Below, piece by piece: positions 17,601-26,728 of a stretch of DNA of 64,000 bases. Under the pieces are notes generated by a model. The model was not told where the DNA came from and did no database searches. It saw only the letters and a program-made list of their open reading frames with translations. The position numbers and the translations under genes were made by a program. Origin of the DNA: Lederbergia citrisecunda (GTDB lineage Bacteria; Bacillota; Bacilli; Bacillales; Bacillaceae_C); NCBI RefSeq assembly GCF_018343695.1, contig NZ_JAGYPJ010000001.1:4345641-4409640 (forward strand), in the 5' to 3' direction. Each line of letters starts with the position of its first letter. Position 1 is the first letter of the stretch.

Positions 17601-17653
17601 ATTATAACAATGAAATTTCGTGATTCTGTTAATAACAGGTTAAGTTATGTAAA
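17601..17653 (-). promoter_or_regulatory. Candidate PhoP (Pho-box) controlled promoter of phnD
   Basis: On the minus strand TTTACA (17653-17648), TTAACC (17643-17638) and TTAACA (17632-17627) are direct hexamers with 4- and 5-base spacers, as in Bacillus Pho boxes (TT(A/C/T)ACA repeats about 11 bases apart). A perfect TATAAT at 17606-17601 follows 20 bases after the last hexamer, with no conventional -35 of its own. This would place phn transcription under phosphate starvation control. Confidence 0.6.
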
Positions 17654-17724
17654 GGATATGTATAGATTTTGTGTGATCACTTTTCCAATATAAAAACAGG
17701 TCTATAATTACAATAAGAAAAACG

Positions 17725-17888
17725 CAAGGCGCCCGCCTATCGGCGACAAGCAAATGTTCTGAGACATAAAAAGTCTTTTCTCTGACTTTTAGCGTCTTTG
17801 ACCCCGAGCCGATGGCGCCTGGTGCTAAAACAGCAAAAGGATAAGTTCCGAAACATAGAGCTTATTAAAAACTTATGCTTTCTTTACT
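17725..17888. repeat. Dispersed intergenic repeat, copy R3
   Basis: Contains CAAGGCGCCCGCCTATCGGCGA, AGCAAATGTTCTGA, GATGGCGCCTGG and ends in TTAAAAACTTATGCTTTCTTTA, the same end as R1. With the phnD promoter it makes up the 353-base gap between phnD and the 5'-nucleotidase gene. Confidence 0.65.
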
Positions 17889-17911
17889 TTCAAGTGAAAA
17901 GGGTGGGGCGA

Positions 17912-19498
17912 ATGCAGGAAAAATATGAACAATGTACCTTAGTGATTCTTGAAACGAGCGATCTTCATGGACATGTTTTTCCAAAACATTATCGAAATCG
18001 TGAAGAAGTGAATGGTGGGTTAGCGAAACTGGCTTCCATCATTAAGGGTGAACGTGAAAGAAGTAGCTATTCACTATTAATTGATAATGGGGATGTTATC
18101 CAAGGGACACCACTAACGTACTATTATGCAAAGTTTATGAATGAGGAAAAAAATCCGCTCATTACCATTATGAATAAATTAGAATACGACTGTGCTGTAA
18201 TAGGAAATCATGAATTTAATTATGGAAGAGAACTATTACAAAGAGCCGTTAATGAATCGAAGTTCTCTTGGTTATCAGCCAATATATTAGAGGAATCATC
18301 AATGGGACCTGCTTTTGGTCATCCTTATATCGTTAAGGAATTTAATAATGGGCTAAGAGTGATTGTATTAGGAGTAACAACACATTTTATCCCGAACTGG
18401 GAGCATCCAGGGAATATAACGGGACTATCATTTGAAGATGCATTATTAAGTACAAAAAAGTGGATTGAATACATTCAAACGCATGAAAAATATGATTTAT
18501 TAGTTGTCTCTTATCACGGCGGATTCGAACGAGATTTCCATTCTGGAGAAGAAACTGAAATGTTGACAGGTGAGAACCAGGCATATGCAATGTGCCATGA
18601 ATTGAAGGGAATAGATATATTGCTCACAGGACATCAGCATCGAATGATTGTGGATAAAGTTAATGGCGTTACGATTATTCAACCTGGATGTCACGGGGAA
18701 GCAATAGGGAAAGTTGCCGTTACTTTTGAAAAAGTGAATGGGAAATGGGGCGTTAAAGAAAGCTCTCCTCAGTTATTGAAAGTAATGGATGAGGTAAAAG
18801 CAGATCCACATATTATGAAACTGACGGAAGGATATGAAGAAGCAACTCAAACCTGGTTAGACCAACCAATCTGTACCATTAAAGGAGATATGACTATAAC
18901 AGATCCATTGGAGGTTAGAGTCAGTGATCATCCACTTATTGAATTTCTCAACGAAGTGCAAATGGATGCTTCTGGAGCAAAGATATCTTGTACCGCACTT
19001 TTTGATAATCAATCACGGGGCTTTTCAGAGCATGTAACAATGAGGGATATTGTATCCAATTACATATATCCAAATACGTTAAAGGTTATTCGAATCTCTG
19101 GTCAGGCTATGAAGGATGCCCTAGAGAAAAGCGCATCCTATTTCATGACGAATGAAAACGGGGATATCTACGTAAATCAAGAGTTTACCGACCCTAAACC
19201 ACAGCACTATAACTACGATATGTGGGAAGGCATTGACTATCTTTTAGATATAAGGAAACCTGTTGGTTCGCGGGTTGTTTATTTAAAGATAGGAGAGAAC
19301 GATGTACAGATGGACGCTGAATATGAAGTCGTCATGAATAATTACCGTGCAGCAGGGGGCGGAGGTTACACTATGTTCAGTAATAGACCCGTCATCAAAG
19401 AAATTCAAATCGACATGAGGGAGCTAATCGCAAATTACATGTTAAAGAGGAAAACGATACGCGCTAGTTGTAATGGGAATTGGAAGGTTATTTGGTAA
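17912..19498 (+). CDS. Bifunctional metallophosphatase/5'-nucleotidase
   Basis: A 528-residue two-domain enzyme. The N-terminal calcineurin-like domain (~1-310) has all metal sites: ETSDLHGH, DNGDVIQG, GNHEFNYG, SYHGGFE and GHQHRM. The C-terminal 5'-nucleotidase domain (~340-510) has the substrate-binding pattern TMRDIVSNYIYPNTL and NNYRAAGGGGY. No signal peptide is seen, so it probably acts in the cytoplasm, as for 2',3'-cyclic nucleotide phosphodiesterase relatives. The ATG at 17912 follows AAAGGGTGGGG; longer starts fall inside repeat R3. It is divergent from the phn operon, suggesting a shared role in recovering phosphate from esters. Confidence 0.88.
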   Translation: MQEKYEQCTLVILETSDLHGHVFPKHYRNREEVNGGLAKLASIIKGERERSSYSLLIDNGDVIQGTPLTYYYAKFMNEEKNPLITIMNKLEYDCAVIGNHEFNYGRELLQRAVNESKFSWLSANILEESSMGPAFGHPYIVKEFNNGLRVIVLGVTTHFIPNWEHPGNITGLSFEDALLSTKKWIEYIQTHEKYDLLVVSYHGGFERDFHSGEETEMLTGENQAYAMCHELKGIDILLTGHQHRMIVDKVNGVTIIQPGCHGEAIGKVAVTFEKVNGKWGVKESSPQLLKVMDEVKADPHIMKLTEGYEEATQTWLDQPICTIKGDMTITDPLEVRVSDHPLIEFLNEVQMDASGAKISCTALFDNQSRGFSEHVTMRDIVSNYIYPNTLKVIRISGQAMKDALEKSASYFMTNENGDIYVNQEFTDPKPQHYNYDMWEGIDYLLDIRKPVGSRVVYLKIGENDVQMDAEYEVVMNNYRAAGGGGYTMFSNRPVIKEIQIDMRELIANYMLKRKTIRASCNGNWKVIW

Positions 19499-19506
19499 AA
19501 GTTTTA

Positions 19507-19542
19507 AAGGCATGGAACCGAAGGAAGGTTTCGTGCCTTTAT
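19507..19542 (+). terminator. Terminator of the 5'-nucleotidase gene
   Basis: AAGGCATGGAACC (19507-19519) pairs with GGTTTCGTGCCTT (19527-19539) with G-U pairs. The rest of the 337-base gap to the next gene holds nothing else I recognise. Confidence 0.55.
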
Positions 19543-19835
19543 CATTTATGTTCGTGCCCTTGGTCTCGAAAAAAACAGGGTGAAGGTAACGCACGCTAAT
19601 TTTACTAGAAATAGAAAAGGAGTCTATCACATTAAAAAGCTACTTTCTTTGATTTTAGAAGGAATTAGAGTCATAAACGGCGTACATTAATATAATAGTT
19701 ATAAACATTAAAGAATTTCATATGCTAGTGTTTTTTGAATACAATTGGCAATGAAAGAATACGTCTTGCCGCTGGTTTGCAATAATGCTGACATCTATGT
19801 TATTTGGAAAAACATACATATTGGGGGTGGATGTT

Positions 19836-20315
19836 TTGAAAAGACTGGCGTTGTTGGTGGTTGTATGTAGTATGTTTTTTGTAGTTACTGCCTGCGCCTC
19901 AAACAAAATCGTTTTGTCTGATAATATTCCTGATTTTGTCCAGGAAAGTGATTTCGAAAACATTAATTGGGAAAATAAAGCTGTAAAATTTGGCGACGAC
20001 GGAAAAATCATTGGAAATGAAAACAAATCTGGTGTTATTGGTGCGGATATGCCAAGTCTAAACGGTCAAAAGTGGATGTGGCATCTATGGGGTGTTGATG
20101 AAGCTGAACTTACAGTCATTGGACTGCATAAAAAAACCAATACAGTTCACCAAATATTAACGGATGGCTGGACAAAGCATGTAAGTGGTGCAAATAATGG
20201 TGCCGATTCACATGCACCGTCTTCGGTTAAAATTCCAAAGCCAGGAGAATGGGCGATATTACTTTATACAAATGGAGAGTTTTTTGATACTTTAATTTAT
20301 GAGATTAATGAGTAG
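19836..20315 (+). CDS. Putative lipoprotein of unknown function
   Basis: A 159-residue protein starting at a TTG with GGGGGTGGA a few bases upstream; upstream in-frame ATG and GTG codons have no ribosome site. The signal peptide KRLALLVVVCSMFFVVTAC gives a lipobox cysteine at about residue 20. The mature part is a single small domain with WMWHLWG and KPGEWAILLYTNGEFFDTLIYEI, which could be an extracellular beta-sandwich. It resembles small Bacillus lipoproteins of the DUF4871 type, but I am not certain of that. Followed by a weak terminator. Confidence 0.7.
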   Translation: MKRLALLVVVCSMFFVVTACASNKIVLSDNIPDFVQESDFENINWENKAVKFGDDGKIIGNENKSGVIGADMPSLNGQKWMWHLWGVDEAELTVIGLHKKTNTVHQILTDGWTKHVSGANNGADSHAPSSVKIPKPGEWAILLYTNGEFFDTLIYEINE

Positions 20316-20324
20316 TAGTTAGAA

Positions 20325-20349
20325 AGGCTACTTTGGTAGTCTTTTTTCT
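20325..20349 (+). terminator. Terminator after the lipoprotein gene
   Basis: AAGGCTAC pairs with GTAGTCTT (one G-U) followed by TTTTTTCTG. Confidence 0.6.
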
Positions 20350-20396
20350 GTTTTCGTTATTTTAATCCAATCTATTGCATGAAAAGAGGTATAAGA

Positions 20397-21473
20397 ATGT
20401 TAGCTAATGAACTTACAGACCTTTTACAAATTGACTATCCCATTATTCAAGCGCCTATGGCTGGTGGAATATCTACAACAAAACTAGTGTCTTCTGTTTC
20501 CAATCATGGAGGTCTTGGAATGATTGGAGCCGGGTATTTGAATCCTCCTCAAACTCGTGAACAAATAAGGGAAGTAAGGCAATCAACGGGCAATAATTTT
20601 GGAGTGAATCTATTTGTCCCAACTTCTTTTCAGCGTTCAGATGAAAAAGTACGTCTAGCTAATGATTTATTAGGTCCGATACATGATCTACTAGAAATCG
20701 AAAAAAATGAGATTTCCTCTCCAACTAATGAAAGTCTTGTAGAATCATTCAATGCACAAGTGGCTGTGGTTATTGAAGAAAAAGTGCCGACTTGTTCTTT
20801 TACGTTTGGAATACCGAGTATAGAAATTATCGATACGTTAAAAAAACATAATATTATTGTGATCGGGACAGCCACAACTGTTAAAGAAGCTATGGAGATT
20901 GAAAAAGCGGGAATGGACATGGTTGTCGTTCAAGGAAGTGAGGCTGGCGGACACCGTGGAACGTTCATTAATGGTTATCATGAAAGCTTAGTCGGTTTAA
21001 TGTCACTGATTCCACAAGTCGTTGATAATGTTAAGATCCCAGTAATTGCCGCTGGAGGAATTATGGACGGCAGAGGATTAATGGCTTCGCTCTGTTTAGG
21101 TGCAAAAGGAGTTCAAATGGGGACTGCTTTTTTGACTTGCGTGGAAAGTGGAGCACATGAAATGCATAAAGATGCTATCCTTCATTCAACAGAAGACCAA
21201 ACGGTTTTAACTCGTGCATTTTCAGGTAAGTGGGCGAGGGGTATTAAGAATAAATTTATCGCGGATTTACAGGAACACGAAACATCATTTCCAGACTTTC
21301 CAATACAAAATTCTTTAACCAAAGATATTAGAAAAGCTGCTTCAGTACAAAACAATCCGGAATTTATGTCATTATGGTCTGGTCAAAGTCTGAGATTAGC
21401 TAAAAAACAAACTGTCGAAACATTAATGAAAAAGATGATTGATGAAGCTGCCAAAATAATGAATAACTTTTAG
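20397..21473 (+). CDS. Nitronate monooxygenase (2-nitropropane dioxygenase family)
   Basis: A 358-residue FMN-dependent TIM-barrel enzyme. Seen: YPIIQAPMAGGIST (~13-26), GVNLFVP (~66), TFGIPS (~138), VVQGSEAGGHRGTF with the catalytic/FMN-binding His (~182-195), VIAAGGIMDGRGL (~222) and LGAKGVQMGTAFLTCVES (~240). The family oxidises alkyl nitronates and protects against toxic propionate 3-nitronate. The ATG at 20397 is favoured by AGAGG about 10 bases upstream. It stands alone, followed after 57 bases by the AAA ATPase gene. Confidence 0.9.
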   Translation: MLANELTDLLQIDYPIIQAPMAGGISTTKLVSSVSNHGGLGMIGAGYLNPPQTREQIREVRQSTGNNFGVNLFVPTSFQRSDEKVRLANDLLGPIHDLLEIEKNEISSPTNESLVESFNAQVAVVIEEKVPTCSFTFGIPSIEIIDTLKKHNIIVIGTATTVKEAMEIEKAGMDMVVVQGSEAGGHRGTFINGYHESLVGLMSLIPQVVDNVKIPVIAAGGIMDGRGLMASLCLGAKGVQMGTAFLTCVESGAHEMHKDAILHSTEDQTVLTRAFSGKWARGIKNKFIADLQEHETSFPDFPIQNSLTKDIRKAASVQNNPEFMSLWSGQSLRLAKKQTVETLMKKMIDEAAKIMNNF

Positions 21474-21530
21474 GTTAATGATAGTGATATACTTGCTGAA
21501 ACAATATCTAGGGGAATAAGGGAGAATACA

Positions 21531-22805
21531 TTGAAAGAGACATCATTTTTAATTCGAATTAGTGAGAATAGTAGAGACGTTTTACCTAATTATCATGACT
21601 ATGGCATCGTCCTAGAAAAAATAACACAATTAATTTCAGCACAAACAGATATCTCAATGAAGATTTATATAGATAATGAAAATCAAGAAGAATTATGGAA
21701 TGTGTTAGAAGAAGACGTTGCAGCAGGTCACGCAAAATTACTTTCAAACATATATGATTATGTTGAAACAGGCTCAATTACCTTTAAAAATAGTGGAGCG
21801 CAACAGGGCTTTGTGATTAAGCCAGCTATTAATAATTCTGTCTATTTCTATCCAGACTATCATGTTGCCTTCGTGAGATTGCCAATTTATCAAAGTTATA
21901 CTGATTATGAGCGCCAATTTATTTTTGCTGAAAATGATCAATGCTTATTGGCCTTTATCAAGTATGCTTATGAACGTCAAAGGGAAATGATGAATAACAG
22001 TATAAGTGTATTTACATACACGGAAGATGGAGTTGAAAGGACTCATGAAGAGATTACCCAGCAAGTATCGAGGGATGATGTTCTTTTAGAGGAAGAGTTA
22101 AAAAATGAGATTTACCGATCGATTGATCAGTTCTTCAACGAAAGCGGCGATTTTTTTAAGACTTATCATATTCCATATAAACGTGGTATTCTTCTTTATG
22201 GCCATCCTGGAAATGGAAAAACGACGCTTGTTAAATCAATAGCAGGTAGTGTTTCTGCACCTGTTGCCTATTGGCAAATAACAGAATATACAACGAGTTA
22301 CTCGATTAAAGAGGTTTTTTCCATCGTAGCGAAAATGGCACCAATGATATTGGTAATAGAGGATATTGACTCTATGCCGGAATCAGCCCGTTCTGTCTTT
22401 TTAAATACGTTGGACGGAGCTACATCTAAAGAAGGTATTTTCTTAATTGGGACAACGAATTATCCTGAAAGAATTGATCCAGCATTAATGAATCGCGCAG
22501 GACGCTTCGACAGGGCGTATGAAATAAAGAATCCAAACTACGATTTACGTTTGCAATATTTGTACTCAAAAAAAATGGATCGGTTTATCAATGAAACAGA
22601 TATGATGTATATCGCTGAAAGAACAGAGAAGTTTTCTGTGGCACAATTAAATGAACTATATACTTCTGCTGCTCTTCAGTGGCATTATGAGCACTCGATT
22701 GATATCGAAAACTTAATAAAAAACCTCGAAACGGCTAATAAGAAAGCGCGCAATCAAGAATGGAATATGGATGATCATTCATCTAAAGTAGGTTTTGGAT
22801 TATAG
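21531..22805 (+). CDS. AAA family ATPase
   Basis: A 424-residue single-AAA protein. The N-terminal ~200 residues are an unrecognised alpha/beta region; the AAA module follows: Walker A GHPGNGKTT (~223-231), Walker B MILVIEDIDSM (~272-282), sensor 1 IGTTNYPERIDPAL and the arginine-finger region MNRAGRFDRAYEI (~320). The arrangement resembles BCS1-like or FtsH-like classical AAA proteins, but there is no membrane helix or protease domain. Such proteins remodel or unfold a partner. Starts at a TTG after GGGAGAAT. No obvious substrate gene nearby. Confidence 0.82.
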   Translation: MKETSFLIRISENSRDVLPNYHDYGIVLEKITQLISAQTDISMKIYIDNENQEELWNVLEEDVAAGHAKLLSNIYDYVETGSITFKNSGAQQGFVIKPAINNSVYFYPDYHVAFVRLPIYQSYTDYERQFIFAENDQCLLAFIKYAYERQREMMNNSISVFTYTEDGVERTHEEITQQVSRDDVLLEEELKNEIYRSIDQFFNESGDFFKTYHIPYKRGILLYGHPGNGKTTLVKSIAGSVSAPVAYWQITEYTTSYSIKEVFSIVAKMAPMILVIEDIDSMPESARSVFLNTLDGATSKEGIFLIGTTNYPERIDPALMNRAGRFDRAYEIKNPNYDLRLQYLYSKKMDRFINETDMMYIAERTEKFSVAQLNELYTSAALQWHYEHSIDIENLIKNLETANKKARNQEWNMDDHSSKVGFGL

Positions 22806-22829
22806 GGATTGCTGATGCAGTCCCTTTTA
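22803..22829. terminator. Bidirectional terminator between AAA and GNAT genes
   Basis: AGGGATTGC pairs with GCAGTCCCT (one G-U) followed by TTTT, in the 21-base convergent gap. Confidence 0.65.
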
Positions 22830-23381
22830 TAGTTTTTTGACTAAATAATGATAAAAATGCTGGTTGATCGAAATGGTTTTTTTATAGGAAAAACCAAGAC
22901 GTTCGTACAGCCTACGTGCTTTATGATTCGATTCTTCTACATTCAAAGAAAAAGTGGGATATCCTTGTTCTTTTGCATAAGTAATCATCGATTGGATTAG
23001 TTCCGTTCCAAACCCTTGTCCTCCAAATTGTGAATTCACACTTAAGGTATCTAAATAGAAATCTGTTTCATCCGTTTCTTGATCAAAAAATGGTTCTTTT
23101 CCTGTTTTTTCCTTCACATGTGCACGTATAGGTTCATCAAGCTCGTAGGCAACCTTCCCATGGTAGGCAACGATTATGCCAACGGGGATACCATCAACAG
23201 TTTTAACTAGACAATTTTGATAACTTAATCGATTTTTTTCTTGAGTAAAATATAGTCCCAATTGTTCTAGAACTTTCTCCTTTTCGTGTTCTCCGGTCAA
23301 TGCATTGGCTATATCGTGAATGGCGTCATAAATAAGGATGGCTGCTTGATGATAATCTTGTTTTTGTGCCTGTCTAATCAT
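22827..23381 (-). CDS. GNAT family N-acetyltransferase
   Basis: A 184-residue single-domain GNAT. The acetyl-CoA motif region reads VNSQFGGQGFGTELIQSMI (~115-133), and the C-terminal NVEESNHKARRLYERLGFSYKK is the classic motif B of the superfamily. It begins MIRQAQKQDYHQAAILIYDAI, the usual N-terminal helix. Acceptor unknown. Converges with the AAA ATPase gene. Confidence 0.88.
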   Translation of the reverse strand: MIRQAQKQDYHQAAILIYDAIHDIANALTGEHEKEKVLEQLGLYFTQEKNRLSYQNCLVKTVDGIPVGIIVAYHGKVAYELDEPIRAHVKEKTGKEPFFDQETDETDFYLDTLSVNSQFGGQGFGTELIQSMITYAKEQGYPTFSLNVEESNHKARRLYERLGFSYKKTISINQHFYHYLVKKL

Positions 23382-23571
23382 GGTGGGTACACTTCCTTTA
23401 TCTACTATCGAATAGTTTCATTATATCTAAATTCCGTGAAAAATGCCGAAAGCTCGATTTAACAGCAAAAATTAAAAAGCTATCAGCGAGCGGCCGACAG
23501 ATTAATTTTCGTCTATCCGTCGAAAATAACAAAATTCAATAGGGAAATTTCTAGAGGTCATTTATAGAGGG

Positions 23572-23874
23572 TTAAGTAGTAATGTTTCGCAGTTTTCGTT
23601 CATGTTGTAAGTTCTTGCTTGCTAAGAAGTCGACTGTTTCTTGAGTCTCCTGTAATTCTATTCGAAAGACGTCTAGCTTTTTTTCTAAGCGATCGAATCG
23701 TTCTTCAAATTTAGCTTCCATTTTGTCCATACGACTATTCAATCCAAGTAGCTCATTGTCCATTTTGTCCATTCGCCCGTTTATTTCATCCTTAAAATCG
23801 TTTATCTTTCCATCAATTTGTTCTGAATAAAGTTTTAACGCATTTAAAATTTCTTGGATTCCTGCCTTTTCCAC
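23572..23874 (-). CDS. Small coiled-coil protein of unknown function
   Basis: A 100-residue acidic/basic protein that is almost entirely heptad-like: KINDFKDEINGRMDKMDNELL, with repeated MDKM, RFDRLEKKLD and LQETQETVDFL. This is a predicted long coiled coil of the kind often annotated as hypothetical in Bacillus. There is no membrane segment. The minus-strand ATG lies just after GGTGGTGAATT. It diverges from the broken gene at 23998. Function unknown. Confidence 0.7.
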   Translation of the reverse strand: MEKAGIQEILNALKLYSEQIDGKINDFKDEINGRMDKMDNELLGLNSRMDKMEAKFEERFDRLEKKLDVFRIELQETQETVDFLASKNLQHERKLRNITT

Positions 23875-23997
23875 TTAATTCACCACCTTTCGCATTATGG
23901 ATATTATACCATAGGGCTTGTACGAAAAGTTCGACTTAAAGGATTTCCATTACTTTTATTGAATATATACATATCATTAAACGGAAGGTTGAGATCC

Positions 23998-24919
23998 ATG
24001 AAACATACATTTCAAAAAGCGGCAGCTTGGATAAAACGAAATGCACGTCCTCTGGAAGTGGCGAGATGGGAATATATATTTAAGAATGGTTCCCGTGACA
24101 ATGTTGTTCGTTATTTAGCTGCCTATCAAAACGAAGATGGTGGTTTCGGACACGGAATTGAACCTTTGGCTGCCATCCTCTTCTCCAATGGCTACCTGGG
24201 CAGCTGGACAAATTTTATTGGAAATCGGAGCAAGTGAAAAGGAAGAAATCGTTGAAAAAATGCTCAATTATTTAACAAATACGGTTGATCTCGAAACTGG
24301 GATGTGGCCATCGGCACTACCAGAAACTAATCAACACCCACATGCTCCATGGTGGCATTGGAATGAAGGGGTCCAAGAGAATTGGATGTTTAATCCAGGA
24401 GTTGAATTGGCGGCGTTTCTCGTCCATTGGACGTCTGATCATAACGAAGCGGCTCAGATTGGATGGTCTTCCATTGAGAAAGCCGTAAATCGGTTAATGA
24501 ATGCGAATGAAATGGACAGGCATGAAATTAATAATTACCAACAATTTTTAAACATTATGCAATCTCATAAGGAGAGATTTGAAGAAAAGATAGATTATGG
24601 GCTGGATGTAGTTTCGGATAAAATCATGTTGCTTGCCGCTAGTTGTATAGAGCGTGATGTTGCGGAATGGTCGGCAGGTTATAAAGTTCTCCCATTAGAT
24701 ATAATCGGTAGCCCTGAACATCCACTGTATTCGGAATTTAGTACCTTGGTGGAGCAGAACTTACATTTTTTCATGGAAGAGGTTTCTGTTGAAGGGATAT
24801 GGGATAACCCATGGAGTTGGGGGAGTAATCCAGAAGAATTTCCGATTGCAAGAAGATACTGGCAAGGGATACTTGCGGTAAATAGATATAAAACTTTGAA
24901 GAAGTTTGAATATATTTAA
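23998..24919 (+). pseudogene. Frameshifted prenyltransferase/terpenoid-cyclase-repeat-like gene
   Basis: The first part (from ATG 23998) encodes FQKAAAWIKRNARPLE, then YLAAYQNEDGGFGHGIEP up to about 24165. The continuing protein (WLPSSSPMATWAAGQILLE to a stop at 24917) is in another frame, joined at CCT-T-TGG. Relatives as I know them read GHGLEPDxxxPxSSP, so a small deletion of about five bases (or one extra base) fits. The alpha-alpha-barrel repeats (QNEDGGFG) suggest a squalene-cyclase-like fold. Probably inactive unless the break is a sequencing error. Confidence 0.75.
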
Positions 24920-24951
24920 CACCCCCTCCTTTTCTAGAAAGAAGGGGGATT
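24920..24951. terminator. Stem-loop in the convergent gap
   Basis: CCCCCTCCTTTTCT and AGAAAGAAGGGGG form a G/C-anchored stem between the broken gene and the membrane-protein gene. Confidence 0.6.
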
Positions 24952-24960
24952 TTCTCCACT

Positions 24961-25428
24961 TTAAAAGAATTTCGTTAGCGCGAGAATCAAATTGATCAAT
25001 ACGCCAATATGCATAATATCAAATAATATAATGATATGATTAAATTGGGAACGGATTTCATCGTTCACTCCTTTGCCTTCTGCTAAATTACTATTTAACT
25101 GTTTGCCAATTTTATTCATGCGTGGACCGATATAGAAGAAAAAGCCCAGTAGCACAATAAGCATGATATATTGTTTTAAACCAATCCATGACCAACTAAG
25201 GAAAGTATAATGATGCATAATCGTCATGATGATTCCCGTTACGAGAATCGTAAAAACCGACGTTAGAAAGAATGGAACAGTACTTAACATCAATTTTAAC
25301 ATCGTTGCTTCTAACTCAGTACCTTTGGCTTTCAAAACCCCCCCTACTGTAAAAAAGCGTTCATATAATGCTCCTCCAAGCCAACAACAAACTGCAATTA
25401 AATGAAGAATTAATAATAACGTAAACAT
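24961..25428 (-). CDS. Small integral membrane protein (DUF2269-like)
   Basis: A 155-residue protein with four hydrophobic helices, starting LLLILHLIAVCCWLGGALYE; the early His and tryptophan-glycine pattern is shared with DUF2269/CopD-like four-helix proteins. A later helix contains a histidine pair (IMTIMHHYTF). Function unknown; some relatives bind heme or copper, but that is not shown here. Followed by the convergent stem-loop. Confidence 0.7.
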   Translation of the reverse strand: MFTLLLILHLIAVCCWLGGALYERFFTVGGVLKAKGTELEATMLKLMLSTVPFFLTSVFTILVTGIIMTIMHHYTFLSWSWIGLKQYIMLIVLLGFFFYIGPRMNKIGKQLNSNLAEGKGVNDEIRSQFNHIIILFDIMHIGVLINLILALTKFF

Positions 25429-25645
25429 AGGTCTTCCCTCCTATTATGAATAAACATTATTTATATATGAAGGGTTTGGGAAGATTAGAAGGGATAAGAA
25501 CCATATATGATAAATATATTTGAGGATGCTTTGTAAGGTATTCTAGAGTGGACGAGAGAATTTCTTTGGGAAAAGCAAGAGCTGCTCGGAATCGTAAGAC
25601 GCATACAGCAAGAGAAATGATAAGCCTACAAAGGAGTAGATTAAT

Positions 25646-26509
25646 ATGAGAAACCTTGTATTTGTTTACGGAACATTGAGAAGGAGTGAAAGAAACCATC
25701 ATTTATTGTATGGGGCCACTCGTATCGCTGAGCAAGCTTGGACAAATGGGGCCTTGTTTAATACAGAAAGTGGATATCCCATTTTGAAAAATACCGCCGA
25801 CAGAGACGTTGTGTATGGTGAACTGTATGAAGTGAGTGAAAGCCAACTAGCTAGATTAGACGAATTGGAAGGTTATTACGGAGAGGGTAAAAATAACTTT
25901 TATGATAGAGTTGTAAATACCATTTTTACAGATAAAGAGATTTACCATGCATTCGTTTATGTCATGACCGAGCAACAGACCGATTTGCTCCATGGCAAAG
26001 TAGAGAATGAAGACTGGAAAGTACAGCACTTTATCAAGCAAAATCACTTTCTATATTTTGCTTACGGAAGCTGTATGGATCATGAACGTTTTAAAATAGC
26101 TGGGGCAGATCATTATTTTCAAAAACTTGTAGGTCGTGGCGTGTTAGCTGGGTATACTCTAGGGTTTACAGTCCAGCTTCCAGACGGAGGGCGGGCTGAT
26201 ATTATTGAAATGGGTGGCGTCGTTGAGGGAAAAGCATATGAAATCATCCCGGATGCCATTCCTTATCTTTTCCAAAGAGAAGGGGTTGGCGGCCGACTTT
26301 ACCGTCCTGCCATCATAGAGATTAAAATTAATGGAGCGCTAAAAGAAGCATTAACTTTTATCGTCGTGAAAAAGGAAGAAGAACTGGCACCACCCGATCA
26401 TTATTCTGAGGAGATTTTGCGTGGTGGTGAAGGTACGTTAAGTCCCGAATATTTGAAAAAGATAAAAGAAAAAATAGAAATACTTAAAGGTAAGGAAACG
26501 ATTGTTTAA
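25646..26509 (+). CDS. Two-domain gamma-glutamylcyclotransferase-like protein (YkqA-like)
   Basis: A 287-residue protein holding two GGCT/AIG2-like domains: the first (~1-125) begins FVYGTLRRSERNHHLL, the second (~136-287) begins FLYFAYGSCMDHERF. YGTL and YGS are the substrate-binding loops of the fold, and the acidic residue in DELEGYYG is the expected catalytic neighbour. The length and two-domain layout match what I know of B. subtilis YkqA. The family forms 5-oxoproline from gamma-glutamyl compounds. ATG follows AAAGGAG. Confidence 0.8.
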   Translation: MRNLVFVYGTLRRSERNHHLLYGATRIAEQAWTNGALFNTESGYPILKNTADRDVVYGELYEVSESQLARLDELEGYYGEGKNNFYDRVVNTIFTDKEIYHAFVYVMTEQQTDLLHGKVENEDWKVQHFIKQNHFLYFAYGSCMDHERFKIAGADHYFQKLVGRGVLAGYTLGFTVQLPDGGRADIIEMGGVVEGKAYEIIPDAIPYLFQREGVGGRLYRPAIIEIKINGALKEALTFIVVKKEEELAPPDHYSEEILRGGEGTLSPEYLKKIKEKIEILKGKETIV

Positions 26510-26728
26510 CCTTTATCATATTAGCCAAAACCATTGGAACATAGCTCAATATCTATTGTTTTCGGCTTTTTTATTATCACATTTTGTCATTTCTAATATT
26601 TAGCTACCATTTTACTTCAAACAAAAGAAGGAGTATATAAGATTCAAAAAAGTATTCAGAAAATTGACACAAATAATTGTAAGTGTTTTCTATTTTTAAA
26701 GTATAATAAGTAAAAGGAGGCGATCTAA

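Noticed and set aside
21531-22805. AAA ATPase as a phage-defence component
   Set aside because: No effector, nuclease or toxin gene is adjacent; the neighbours are housekeeping-type and convergent.
26664-26707. TTGACA and TATAAT upstream of the S26-like gene as a promoter pair
   Set aside because: They are 32 bases apart, too far for one promoter; a weaker TTGTAA at 26678 with 18-base spacing is possible but not convincing.
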